DNA from: Niallia circulans NBRC 13626
GTDB taxonomy: Bacteria; Bacillota; Bacilli; Bacillales; Cytobacillaceae
Length of the DNA: 64,000 nucleotides
Direction of reading: 5' to 3'
Assembly: GCF_001591585.1 (NCBI RefSeq)
Contig: NZ_BCVE01000024.1
Location: forward strand, 1 to 64,000
Part shown: piece by piece, positions 18,716-27,609 of the stretch
How the letters are laid out: each line of letters starts with the position of its first letter
Numbering within the stretch: the first letter of the stretch is position 1
Position numbers and translations under genes: made by a program
Notes under the pieces: generated by a model
Told to the model about the DNA's origin: nothing
Database searches by the model: none
The model's input: the letters and a program-made list of their open reading frames with translations, nothing else

Positions 18716-19579
18716 TTATTTAAATGTACTTGCTGAACCGACGAATCCTCTTTTACGTAAAGCAAACACAATTGCCAGAATTACTAATTGCGTAATTGCC
18801 ATTACTACAGCAACTGTATTAGCCATACTGTAGTTAAAGTTTCGCATTGCTTCCTCGAAAGCAACTACAGCAAATGTCCTGGTTGCCGATGCAGGATTAC
18901 CTACAATCACAGCAGAAGTATACACACCAATCTGCATAATAATATTTAAAGCAAATACTCTTAAAACCCCACCACGAATAAGTGGATAAAATACTCGTCT
19001 AAATGTAACCCATTCGCTGGCTCCAAGCGATCTGGAAGCTTTTTCTAAATTTGGATCAATGGAATCCATCATCCCAATGAAATTAGTAGCAAGGAATGCC
19101 ACACCCAAAATAACACAAGCAATAAATGCACCAGTATAGTTATAGACAAGTCTGATTGGCTCATCAATCAGGCCAATTTGTAAAAGAATCGTGTTGAACC
19201 AGCCTGTTGGCTTGAAAAATGAAATAATCGCCATATCAATAATTAAGGAGCCTAATGTAAGGGGGAAAATAATTAATCCGGCTATTATTCCTTTGCCCCT
19301 CATCTTTCCTCTTATATAATAGGTAATCGCGAAGGCAATAAATAACTCCAGAAATGCTGCTGGAATAATTAAAGCAAGTGTTCGAAAAATGGTTTGATAA
19401 TAATCTGGGTTTGTAAAAAACTCAATATAGTTACCCATCGTGAAATTAGAGGTTCCATTTTCTTGGAATGTCATCATAATCCCTCTTATTAATGGATAAA
19501 CAAATATCAAAAGTACTGGGAGCAGACTCGGGAGAAGCATTAAATAATCATTTTTTTTCGGTTTTGCCTGTTGATTCAT
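18716..19579 (-). CDS. ABC transporter permease (first of pair)
   Basis: This 287-residue permease has six predicted membrane segments and the EAA loop EKASRSLGASEWVTFRRVFY. I start at the ATG at 19579 (MNQQAKPKKND) because GAGGGGTGA lies 6 bases before it; the in-frame ATG at 19594 would place that ribosome site inside the gene. The gene follows the ATPase by 4 bases and precedes the partner permease by 17, so all are cotranscribed. Confidence 0.87.
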   Translation of the reverse strand: MNQQAKPKKNDYLMLLPSLLPVLLIFVYPLIRGIMMTFQENGTSNFTMGNYIEFFTNPDYYQTIFRTLALIIPAAFLELFIAFAITYYIRGKMRGKGIIAGLIIFPLTLGSLIIDMAIISFFKPTGWFNTILLQIGLIDEPIRLVYNYTGAFIACVILGVAFLATNFIGMMDSIDPNLEKASRSLGASEWVTFRRVFYPLIRGGVLRVFALNIIMQIGVYTSAVIVGNPASATRTFAVVAFEEAMRNFNYSMANTVAVVMAITQLVILAIVFALRKRGFVGSASTFK

Positions 19580-19583
19580 GTTT

Positions 19584-20714
19584 TCACCCCTCATCCAAAA
19601 TAATAATCTTATCGGGATTCAAATAAAGCTTTACTTTTTGGTGTGCCGTATAAGGATCCAGCCCTAAAACACTAGTCTTCAAAACAGAACCATCTTTGAT
19701 TTTAATTTCATAGCCAGTAGTGCTTCCAACATAATCCCCAACCAATATCTCCCCTTCTATTACATTGGCTCCAATTCGATCATTTGAGACAATTTCAATC
19801 ATTTCTGGCTTAATTGTTAGAAGTACACTATCGCCTACCTGGTGGCGACCATTTCCTTTTATCTCTAAACGAAGCTTGGAATCTGACTCAAAAATAAGGT
19901 AATCATTATTTTTACTGACAATCATTCCTTTAATAAAGTTAGCGTAGCCTAAGAAATTGGCAACAAAGTGATTTTTAGGCTTTCCGAAAATTTCCTTAGG
20001 AGTGCCTAGCTGTTGAATTTCTCCTTTAGACATTACTGCTATTTTAGTGGAAAGCGACAATGCTTCTTCTTGATCATGTGTTACATAAATAGTGGTGATC
20101 GCTAGTTCATCATGAATTTTTTTTATTTGAATTCGCATATCTTTACGAAGCTTTGCATCCAAATTACTTAATGGTTCATCTAATAATAGAACCTTTGGAC
20201 GAATAACTAGTGCTCTTGCAAGGGCAACACGCTGCTGCTGTCCTCCACTTAACTCTTTAATAAATCTATTTTCCAGCCCATTTAGCTGAACCATCTCCAC
20301 CGCCTCTTGCACTCTGCGCCTTTTTTCTTTTTTTTCTACTTTGCGCATATCTAAACCAAATGCGATGTTTTGAGAAACGGTCATATGGGGAAATAATGCG
20401 TAGTTCTGAAAAACCATGCCAATATCTCGCCTATTCATAGCAATATGATTAATCGGAGAGCCATTAAATAGAATATCTCCTGAAGTCGGCTCAAGGGTTC
20501 CTAATACCATCGATAAAATAGTTGTTTTCCCACAGCCGCTTGGACCAAGGAATGTCATAAATTCGCCGCTCTCAATTGTCAAATTTGCATTATTCACAGC
20601 TGTTGATTCACCAAATTGTTTCGTTAAATTCTTGATTTCAACCTTTGTACTTGTCGTGTTCTTGACTGCTTTAGATACTGCCGACTCCGTATTTGCCAAT
20701 ACTGATTGTTCCAT
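19584..20714 (-). CDS. ABC transporter ATP-binding protein (PotA/FbpC type)
   Basis: This 376-residue ATPase drives the adjacent two permeases. Motifs are Walker A GPSGCGKTT, signature LSGGQQQRVALARAL, Walker B LLLDEPLSNLDAKLR, H-loop YVTHDQEEAL. A C-terminal TOBE domain (about 290-370) is typical of the spermidine/iron/phosphonate/thiamine class rather than of CUT1 sugar importers' MsmX, which is usually unlinked. The presence of a dedicated ATPase in a locus with an alpha-glucuronidase is therefore notable. Substrate unknown. Confidence 0.9.
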   Translation of the reverse strand: MEQSVLANTESAVSKAVKNTTSTKVEIKNLTKQFGESTAVNNANLTIESGEFMTFLGPSGCGKTTILSMVLGTLEPTSGDILFNGSPINHIAMNRRDIGMVFQNYALFPHMTVSQNIAFGLDMRKVEKKEKRRRVQEAVEMVQLNGLENRFIKELSGGQQQRVALARALVIRPKVLLLDEPLSNLDAKLRKDMRIQIKKIHDELAITTIYVTHDQEEALSLSTKIAVMSKGEIQQLGTPKEIFGKPKNHFVANFLGYANFIKGMIVSKNNDYLIFESDSKLRLEIKGNGRHQVGDSVLLTIKPEMIEIVSNDRIGANVIEGEILVGDYVGSTTGYEIKIKDGSVLKTSVLGLDPYTAHQKVKLYLNPDKIIILDEG

Positions 20715-20772
20715 ACTAATTCCTCCTTATCTCCCTAGTCTCTAGTAAACAAGAGACTAGGGAAAATACTTC

Positions 20773-21942
20773 CTATTTGAGTGCTTGAATTTTTTCTTCC
20801 CAAAGACCGTATAATTCATTGGTCTCTTCTAAGTCTGGGAATAGTATCCATTCTCCGTCTGGAACTTTCATTTTGTCGCCTTCTTTAAACTCAGGCATTA
20901 CGGCTTCCACGAGAGTTTCATATGATTTTTGATATTTAGGTTCTAGCATATCAGGTGTTGCTAGACTATTTGCTGGAAGGAAGCCTCGAACATATCCTTG
21001 TGCCTGTATTTCCTTCGATGTAGCAAACTTTAGAAACTCGAGCGCAGCATTTTTGCGATCTTCTGGTAAATCTTTTACCATTACATAAAATTGAGAATCG
21101 ATAACTTGTTTGGCATCCTCCAATTTCACAGCTTCAATATGCGGCGGGATAGTTTTAATTGCTTTATTATCCGCATACCAGAATGGGATGTGCGGTACAA
21201 TATCTACTGCTCCCTCATAGAGAAGATCAAACGAGTCAGATGTTTTTGCTGGGTAGGATTCAATCGTTTCTCCAATTTCTTCTAAATAACTCCACGTTTT
21301 ATCTAATGAGCTTGGGTTATTTAAATCTTCTCCCATTGCTTGAATAAGACCAAAGAAGAATCCTCGTGCTGGACCACTAGATGGAACTGCAGGGTATGTA
21401 AATTTTCCTGGATTTTCTTTAATCCACTCTCTTAATTCTTCATATGTTTTCGGTGGGTTTTTAACTGTTTTTGTGTTATACATCAAGATAGGACCACCAG
21501 AACCAGTTGTAACTGGTGCACCATAGCCTTCGAATTTATCAATATACTCCTGACCAATTTCATTCCATTCTGCAGAATGAGTCTCTTCTGAGTATTCGGG
21601 TAATATCTTTTCCCATAAGCCTTCTTTAATGCCAAGTGGAAGACCATCTAAACCAGTCACCACTAGATCAATGGTTCCATTTTTACCTTGCGTTTTTATT
21701 TTGTTGATTACTTCTTGGGGTGTACCTCGACCATATTCCACGTTGTATTTTCCATCTGTTGCTTCTTCAAACATCGGTATAACAATATCCTTATAGTATT
21801 CATCTCCACCAGCGGCCGAATAAATCGTAAGCGTTATTTTACCGTTTTTACCTCCAGAACTTTTTTCAGCTCCTCCGCATGCAGATAGTAATAAACTAAT
21901 TGTCATGATTATTGTTAAAAAAAGCCATCTATGCTTTTTCAA
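20773..21942 (-). CDS. Extracellular solute-binding lipoprotein
   Basis: This 389-residue binding protein captures the substrate for the ABC importer downstream. A lipoprotein signal peptide ends in LLLSAC^GG (Cys22), so it is lipid-anchored outside the membrane. The mature part is a family 1-type periplasmic-binding fold, closest in type to the AfuA/PotD group (TLTIYSAAGGDEYYKDIV at its start). It is the first gene of a six-gene unit (binding protein, ATPase, two permeases, two oxidoreductases) and has an operator and a cre-like site upstream. The start codon is TTG after GGGGGGAA. Confidence 0.87.
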   Translation of the reverse strand: MKKHRWLFLTIIMTISLLLSACGGAEKSSGGKNGKITLTIYSAAGGDEYYKDIVIPMFEEATDGKYNVEYGRGTPQEVINKIKTQGKNGTIDLVVTGLDGLPLGIKEGLWEKILPEYSEETHSAEWNEIGQEYIDKFEGYGAPVTTGSGGPILMYNTKTVKNPPKTYEELREWIKENPGKFTYPAVPSSGPARGFFFGLIQAMGEDLNNPSSLDKTWSYLEEIGETIESYPAKTSDSFDLLYEGAVDIVPHIPFWYADNKAIKTIPPHIEAVKLEDAKQVIDSQFYVMVKDLPEDRKNAALEFLKFATSKEIQAQGYVRGFLPANSLATPDMLEPKYQKSYETLVEAVMPEFKEGDKMKVPDGEWILFPDLEETNELYGLWEEKIQALK

Positions 21943-22082
21943 AATATTCCCCCCAATTCTCCTGTATTATTAATACTCGCAAATAAAAATGCAGAATTGT
22001 TACTGGACTAAGATGTATTTTGTTTTGCTTCTAAAAACCACCTCCTTTAAGTAGCAACGGCACCGTATAGTGCTTAAATAAT

Positions 22083-22096
22083 TGCAAGCGATTACA
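22083..22096. promoter_or_regulatory. cre-like catabolite repression site before the binding-protein gene
   Basis: TGCAAGCGATTACA fits the CcpA operator consensus TGWAANCGNTNWCA with one mismatch. It lies 141 bases before the start codon and immediately after a possible -10 box (TATAAT on the minus strand, 22098-22103), a position where CcpA binding would repress transcription. Confidence 0.6.
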
Positions 22097-22149
22097 ATTA
22101 TACAAATTCAAGATATTCGTTCTATATCCTTCTTTCATTCAACAAGAAT

Positions 22150-22166
22150 ATACTAGTATGGTAGTT
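22150..22166. promoter_or_regulatory. Probable GntR-family operator, copy 1
   Basis: The 17-base sequence ATACTAGTATGGTAGTT is identical to that upstream of the gntR-type gene (25370-25386). It contains the perfect palindrome ATACTAGTAT. It lies about 210 bases before the solute-binding protein gene, so the adjacent GntR/FCD protein probably controls both promoters. Confidence 0.65.
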
Positions 22167-22505
22167 AGAAGTTTAATTGTTACTTATCGTACGATTTATG
22201 CTTAAAGTTTACTATTCTATTTTGAAAGATCGATGCACTGGTGTGAACAATGGGAGAAATGATTCGTTTTAAAACTACTGTTAAATGAATCTATTTTATT
22301 CAAAAGGAGTAGGTTCTTTGGATGATTTTGCTTTCACGATTTAACTTCTACTATTAATCATGATCAATCAGAGGGGTTGTTCCAACCCCCCACTTATTGA
22401 AGGGTGACCGAATTGGTCTTTTAAGCGCAGCTGTTCCTCCACCCTGGTTTTCTTTAAATGTAAAAAGTCGATTTTACTGTATAATGCGGGGAAGAGAGGT
22501 ACTAA
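22167..22505. other. Gap between alpha-glucuronidase and transporter operon
   Basis: About 340 bases with no gene. A perfect hairpin GGGGTTG-TTC-CAACCCC (22373-22389) sits 117 bases past the alpha-glucuronidase stop codon and is probably its terminator, although no T-run follows on the minus strand. Confidence 0.5.
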
Positions 22506-24584
22506 TTAATAGATCGTTCTATTTTTTTCATCGACAATTCCTGATTTTCTATAAAAATACGTATTAATGCGGTCACGCCATTCTTTCGCATTTTCTAACT
22601 GCAGCTGTAAACGTTCTTGTACATTTTCAAAAACCCAATCTTCTACTTTTCCTTCTAATTCATTCCATTTCTTAATAAACATCTCCACTTCTTCTACCCC
22701 TTGAAAATGGGTGTTATAAATATGCTGAATGACTGTCTCTCCAGAATGAAGTTTATGTAAGTATGGGACATGGTGGAAAAATAGCAGAAGCTCATCTGGA
22801 CAATCATCTAATGAGTTGTATCGTTGTGCATTTGGTCCAAAATATTGCCCAGTGTAGCCAGTTCCCGTTTCCATTGTACGATCTACCCCAATTCCATCAC
22901 GATCTGCAAAGTGATAGGTACCCCATTTGGAATATTCGTATCCGTCAACATTTGGACCATAATGATGATCTGGATTAACCATCCAGCCAACACCAAGGGG
23001 TGCCGTATAATGCTCATATGTTTTCCAGGATGAAAGTAAAATATCTTTAACAACACTTGCAACTACTGGATTATTCCCAAATGTTAATTGAATCCATTCA
23101 TTTGTGATTGTTTCTGTCGTTAAGTCAGGATTCCAGGTTAATCTGCCAAAGCCATAAAGATTGGCCTGTGCTAAAGTATTCCCAGTCCAATTTATATCAT
23201 TACCAATATTGGAGACAGCAGCAATACCACTATGGCTATAGTTATAAAGTCTGCCAGCTACGATTGATTTTACGGTCGATCCTTCTCCATCCGAATAGGT
23301 ATCGAACTCTAGCACCTCTTTCCATTGTGGTACTAAATAGCAAACATCCTTCTGTTGACCGGTATATTCCTGCGCAATTTGAAATTCTACTACTTGATTC
23401 GTTTCCTTCATGGCGCCTATTAATGGAGAGATTGGTTCCCGTACTTGAAAATCCATGGGTCCATTTTTAATTTGTAAAATGACATTATCAAGGAACTGCC
23501 CATCAAGCGGCTTAAAATGATCGTACGCAGCTCTGGCACGATCTGTTTTTCTGTCACGCCAATCCTGTACGCAATTATAGACAAAACAACGCCATACTAC
23601 TTTTCCATTAAAAGGCTGTAATGCTCGTGCTAAAACATTTGCCCCCTCGACATGGCCTCTGCCATAACTGAATGGTCCCGGTCTGCCCTCTGAATCCGCC
23701 TTTACCACAAAACCGCCGAAATCAGGGATATAGCGATAAATTTCTTCTGCCTTTCTCGCCCACCACTTTTCTACCTCTTGATCAAGTGGATCAGCAGTCG
23801 TCAAGTTTCCTAACTCTATTGGACTAGCAAAGTTTATACTCAAATAGGTAGTGATTCCATAAGACCTTAAAATATTTGCTACTTCTTTTACTTTAGGTAA
23901 AAACTCTTTTGTAAGCAGTTTCGTTTCTACCTTCCACACATTGACATTATTAATGGAAATAGCATTGACACCTACAGATGACAAAAGGCGAGCATAATCC
24001 TTTACCCTTGTTAAGTCCTCATTGAAGTCATTATCATTAAAAAAGATCGATTTTCCAGAATAACCACGTTCAATGGATCCGTTCATGTTATCCCATTGAT
24101 TCATCATCCTCAACTGATTTTTCGGTGCTTCCTTTATTTCTAAGCCAATTAGCGGTTCTTCTTGCTGTAAAATCCTTAAGAAATGAAAAGCTGCATATAA
24201 TGCGCCTCTATCTGTTTTTCCGATTAGTAGCATCTGTTTATTATCATCAGTGGTTTTTAATACATAGCCTTCATCATTTAAGTCATCAAATAACGTGGAT
24301 GAGATGCCATAATCATTTAAGTTAACGCTTTCATATGTACCTAAAATAATAGAGCTTTTCATTGAATTATATGGTTGAAGAGTTGGATTAACGTCTAGCA
24401 TGGATTTAAATCCATTCTGGAGTTCCCTTGCAGCAGAATTAATCATGGCTGTATCTCCTGCTATTCCAATCGTAGAGGTGATATTACTGTATTGATGAGC
24501 GTTTTCTATTTTACGATACTGCAGCCAACAATGATAACTATTGGTTACGAATTGTTGATTTTCTTTATCCACCATTTTTTCCAT
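22506..24584 (-). CDS. aguA: Alpha-glucuronidase, glycoside hydrolase family 67
   Basis: AguA removes alpha-1,2-linked (4-O-methyl)glucuronic acid from the non-reducing end of short glucurono-xylooligosaccharides, inside the cell. The 692-residue protein matches the Geobacillus stearothermophilus enzyme along its length. All three catalytic acids fall in place with an offset of 14: E299 in [10 protein letters not shown] (acid), D378 in [10 protein letters not shown] and E406 in AQEYTG (base pair). It has no signal peptide. It follows the GntR-type gene by 77 bases, probably in one transcript, and lies upstream of the importer operon. No xylanase or xylosidase is in the window, so the substrate supply is not evident. 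Confidence 0.95.
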   Translation of the reverse strand: MEKMVDKENQQFVTNSYHCWLQYRKIENAHQYSNITSTIGIAGDTAMINSAARELQNGFKSMLDVNPTLQPYNSMKSSIILGTYESVNLNDYGISSTLFDDLNDEGYVLKTTDDNKQMLLIGKTDRGALYAAFHFLRILQQEEPLIGLEIKEAPKNQLRMMNQWDNMNGSIERGYSGKSIFFNDNDFNEDLTRVKDYARLLSSVGVNAISINNVNVWKVETKLLTKEFLPKVKEVANILRSYGITTYLSINFASPIELGNLTTADPLDQEVEKWWARKAEEIYRYIPDFGGFVVKADSEGRPGPFSYGRGHVEGANVLARALQPFNGKVVWRCFVYNCVQDWRDRKTDRARAAYDHFKPLDGQFLDNVILQIKNGPMDFQVREPISPLIGAMKETNQVVEFQIAQEYTGQQKDVCYLVPQWKEVLEFDTYSDGEGSTVKSIVAGRLYNYSHSGIAAVSNIGNDINWTGNTLAQANLYGFGRLTWNPDLTTETITNEWIQLTFGNNPVVASVVKDILLSSWKTYEHYTAPLGVGWMVNPDHHYGPNVDGYEYSKWGTYHFADRDGIGVDRTMETGTGYTGQYFGPNAQRYNSLDDCPDELLLFFHHVPYLHKLHSGETVIQHIYNTHFQGVEEVEMFIKKWNELEGKVEDWVFENVQERLQLQLENAKEWRDRINTYFYRKSGIVDEKNRTIY

Positions 24585-24661
24585 TTACATAACCCTCCTA
24601 TAATTAACCAATACAGCTTGATTAAAATTCTGTGAAAAGGCTAGATTAAATCCTGTTAATT

Positions 24662-25348
24662 TTAACGAAAATAATCAGGATATGTCTTCTTTAGTTCCTC
24701 TTTTTCAAAGTTAACTAAGTTTAAATGTATCCCTATTAGTTTTTCTGCTTCGTTTGTTTTCTTTTCCTTTATAAAATGAAAGATATCTTTATGCTGAGAA
24801 ACAAGCATATCCCATTCCAGATTGGATTCCAATCGAAGAACACGCAAGCGGTCAAAGTGACTATTCATTTTTCTAATCATCTTCCAAGTTCTCAGCTTGT
24901 TGCATCCTTCAAATAATAAACGATGGAACTGATCATCCAATTCCAATAATTGATGGCAGGATTGATTTTTTAAGCATAATTCCTGCATGGCAATATTAGA
25001 TTCCAATTTAAATAACTGCTCTTGTTTAAAAACCTGACAAGCTTCTTTCACAACTGCTTTCTCCATATTTTCCCGGACAAACCTTGCTTCTTCCACAAGC
25101 TCTAAATCAATCAAGGAAACAATCGTACCAATTTGCGGATATATCCCCAGCAAATCTTCTTGTGAGAGCTTTAAGAAAGCTTCTCTTACCGGAGTGCGAC
25201 TTACATTTAACTCACTTGCGATTTCTTGTTCAGAAATCTTTAGCCCTGGTTTTAACTCTAATTCTGTAATTCTATTTTTTAATGATTCATACACAAAATC
25301 CCTCGTAGAGATATTTTCCTTTTTCCGAATCGTAACGATTATACTCAC
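24662..25348 (-). CDS. GntR family transcriptional regulator, FadR/FCD subfamily
   Basis: This 228-residue regulator has an N-terminal winged helix (about 15-80, with ISEQEIASELNVSRTPVREAF as recognition region) and a C-terminal all-helical FCD ligand domain. Such regulators usually answer to sugar acids such as glucuronate or fructuronate. The start is a GTG after GAGGAAAAG. The repeated 17-base sequence upstream of this gene and of the importer operon suggests that it represses itself together with aguA, and the importer operon, until an inducer binds. Confidence 0.88.
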   Translation of the reverse strand: MSIIVTIRKKENISTRDFVYESLKNRITELELKPGLKISEQEIASELNVSRTPVREAFLKLSQEDLLGIYPQIGTIVSLIDLELVEEARFVRENMEKAVVKEACQVFKQEQLFKLESNIAMQELCLKNQSCHQLLELDDQFHRLLFEGCNKLRTWKMIRKMNSHFDRLRVLRLESNLEWDMLVSQHKDIFHFIKEKKTNEAEKLIGIHLNLVNFEKEELKKTYPDYFR

Positions 25349-25369
25349 CTTTTCCTCGGTATCCTAATT

Positions 25370-25386
25370 ATACTAGTATGGTAGTT
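25370..25386. promoter_or_regulatory. Probable GntR-family operator, copy 2
   Basis: ATACTAGTATGGTAGTT, identical over 17 bases to copy 1, lies 22 bases before the GTG start of the GntR-type gene, a typical position for autoregulation. Bases outside the 17 differ between the copies. Confidence 0.65.
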
Positions 25387-25597
25387 CGTATTTTCATTAT
25401 AGAAGGTCTCCACTGGAATTTCAATCCCCTTTATTAGATTAATTTTTCATTTCTGACTATTTTAACTTTTATGGATAAAGGGAAAATAGGCGGTTGCCAT
25501 TTTGAATCAAGAATTAAAATTTTTTAAAATCATAATTTATATTCTATTTTGCTCATTAATGGCTTTTTTCAGTTGCTTTAAACTATGATCGGTAGCA

Positions 25598-25627
25598 TTA
25601 AAACAACTCCCATATTAATAGGGAGTT
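25598..25627 (-). terminator. Terminator after the DUF1028 gene
   Basis: AACTCCC (25605-25611) pairs with GGGAGTT (25621-25627), followed on the minus strand by TGTTTTAAT. It lies 11 bases beyond the stop codon. Confidence 0.75.
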
Positions 25628-25637
25628 CTCTACCATC

Positions 25638-26474
25638 TTATTTTTGCTTTTTCATATACTCCAATACTTCTTTATCAATTAGACCTATCTTTTGTTCTCT
25701 TTCTTCAAAATTCTCCGTATGAATATAGCTTTTTAGTGCGTCTAATATTTTTGTGGTCGTTTCGTTTAGATAGCCTAATCTTTGTAAGTGAATCGTAAGT
25801 TCTTCTTTGGTCTTTCCTTCTATCGATACAATATTTTCTGGTTTAGATGGGGCGAAATAGAGCTGTTGTAATTGGTAGATACGTGTAAGTTCTTTAATTG
25901 GCTCTTCGTGATCTTCTACCCGCAAGTCAATATAACGATCATTGAAGCCGCCATAGCCTCCTTTTTCCTTTACCACAAGAAGTGCTGCTGATTGCTGTCC
26001 CCTGCTGTCGCCGCCTGCATCCTGACCTGCTTGCAATGCTGCAAGTAGTCGCACTGCCAAGCTTCCTTCCGTTTGTTGAAAAATAGCCCCCATGTCCTTT
26101 ACTGTATTTTCATCCACGAGAATATTTCCTTGGGCTGCAAAATGAGGACCCGTTACTCCTCCTGCCCAGTCATAACATTCGCTTCCAGTGAAGGTTGCCG
26201 CATTGCCATTTGCATCAATAAAACCAACCTGTCTTTGTTCTCTTCCAGGATCTTGTGCTAATAACTCATGCAATGCCTCCTCTGCCGACCTTCCTTCCTC
26301 CATTAAACGCAAGCCTTCTGGACCAAAGGATGTGTTTGCATAAGATTGCGTTGCTACTGCTCCCGCGCCTGCTTTTGCCCATGGAACAACGGCTCCAACA
26401 CCAAGAAACTTAGATTGGACTGCAATCCCCCATTCCTTCTCCTCTGGATCAAAGCCAACAATCGAAAATGTCAT
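25638..26474 (-). CDS. DUF1028 family protein
   Basis: This 278-residue cytosolic protein is of the DUF1028 family, whose fold resembles Ntn hydrolases and whose activity is not established. The N-terminal family segment is clear (MTFSIVGFDPEEKEWGIAVQ, then GVGAVVPWAKAGAGAVATQS). The last ~70 residues form a helical extension seen in some members. DUF1028 genes are often found next to oligopeptide ABC transporters and peptidase-like genes; here two chromate transporters, a gamma-glutamyltransferase and a broken Opp/Dpp ATPase lie upstream. The ribosome site is AAGGAGGAGG. Confidence 0.85.
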   Translation of the reverse strand: MTFSIVGFDPEEKEWGIAVQSKFLGVGAVVPWAKAGAGAVATQSYANTSFGPEGLRLMEEGRSAEEALHELLAQDPGREQRQVGFIDANGNAATFTGSECYDWAGGVTGPHFAAQGNILVDENTVKDMGAIFQQTEGSLAVRLLAALQAGQDAGGDSRGQQSAALLVVKEKGGYGGFNDRYIDLRVEDHEEPIKELTRIYQLQQLYFAPSKPENIVSIEGKTKEELTIHLQRLGYLNETTTKILDALKSYIHTENFEEREQKIGLIDKEVLEYMKKQK

Positions 26475-26494
26475 TATACAACCTCCTCCTTCAT

Positions 26495-27025
26495 TTAAGC
26501 CAAGAATATTGCTCCATACACTAGGGAACCCGCTATTACATATGCTGGATGAATCTTTACCTTTTCCAATAAAATCAAGCTGATAGCACCTATAAATACA
26601 GTTTGCAAGATTCCTATTCCATGATAGGAATTCTGAAAAAAGCTAATCGTCATCATGGCAAGTAAGACAGCAATCACAGGTCTCACTAAGTTTGTCAGCA
26701 AACTCACTTTAGGTGAATCTTTAAAATTCATTAACAGCCGTAATAAGGCAATCATTAATAATAAGGACGGGGCAACCGTTGCAAAGACCCCAATACTCGC
26801 ACCAATTATTCCACCTTCTTGAAATCCAATATAGCCTGCCATTTTAGTCGCAATCGGACCTGGCAATGCATTTCCCATTGCCAGTATTTCACTAAATTCA
26901 TTTTCGGTTACCCAGCCATACCGATCGACCACTTCGTTTTCCACTAAGGGGATCGATGCTGGTCCACCTCCATAGCCGAGAATACCTGGAAGAAAGAATG
27001 CCCAAAAAATATGCCAATAGATCAT
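26495..27025 (-). CDS. Chromate transporter family protein, short-chain (second of pair)
   Basis: This 176-residue half-size CHR protein has about five membrane segments. It has the family repeat motif FLPGILGYGGGPASIPLVENEVVDRYGW near residue 10 and GNALPGPIATKMAGYIGFQ near 52. Short-chain CHR proteins work as pairs; this one overlaps its partner by 4 bases (ATGA). They resemble ywrA/ywrB of B. subtilis, which also lie by a gamma-glutamyltransferase-like gene. Substrate may be chromate or another anion. Confidence 0.88.
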   Translation of the reverse strand: MIYWHIFWAFFLPGILGYGGGPASIPLVENEVVDRYGWVTENEFSEILAMGNALPGPIATKMAGYIGFQEGGIIGASIGVFATVAPSLLLMIALLRLLMNFKDSPKVSLLTNLVRPVIAVLLAMMTISFFQNSYHGIGILQTVFIGAISLILLEKVKIHPAYVIAGSLVYGAIFLA

Positions 27026-27585
27026 GATGCCTTCACCTCTTTAACTTCCTCTTTCTGCTTCTTGCTAAGTAAAGAAACGACAATGACAATTCCTATGACA
27101 ATCGCAGGATGGATTTGGAGAAGGACTAAAAGAATAAGACTTGCGGCCATCAACCCAATCGTCAGCTTCTGCCGAAAATGACTATTTACTTTCTTTAGAA
27201 AGTCTACTGTCAATACTCCTAGCATTACACCAACCACAGGAACAACAGCCTTTGTCATTCCTAATACCCAAGGCTTATCTTTAAAGGAATTTAAAAAAGT
27301 TAATAATACAATCATTAATAGTATCGTCGGAACAACCGATGCAATAATAGCGTTTATCATCCCGAATACACCCTTTACTTGCCAGCCAATATAACCAGCC
27401 ATTTTGGTGGCAATTGGGCCTGGCAACGCATTTCCTAATGCCAAAACATCAGAAAACTCATCATCTGTCATCCATTTATATTTATCCACTACTTCCTTTT
27501 TCACAAGAGGAATTGAAGAAGGACCACCGCCATATCCTAAAATCCCTACCCGAAAAAAAGCAAGAAATAGATGCCAATGTGTCAT
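27022..27585 (-). CDS. Chromate transporter family protein, short-chain (first of pair)
   Basis: This 187-residue half-size CHR protein is homologous to its downstream partner. It carries FRVGILGYGGGPSSIPLVKK near the N-terminus and GNALPGPIATKMAGYIGWQ. Both halves are needed for export in studied pairs. It follows the gamma-glutamyltransferase gene by 24 bases, so the genes form one operon with DUF1028. Confidence 0.88.
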   Translation of the reverse strand: MTHWHLFLAFFRVGILGYGGGPSSIPLVKKEVVDKYKWMTDDEFSDVLALGNALPGPIATKMAGYIGWQVKGVFGMINAIIASVVPTILLMIVLLTFLNSFKDKPWVLGMTKAVVPVVGVMLGVLTVDFLKKVNSHFRQKLTIGLMAASLILLVLLQIHPAIVIGIVIVVSLLSKKQKEEVKEVKAS

Positions 27586-27609
27586 AAACTCAACAACCTT
27601 TCTGCAGCT

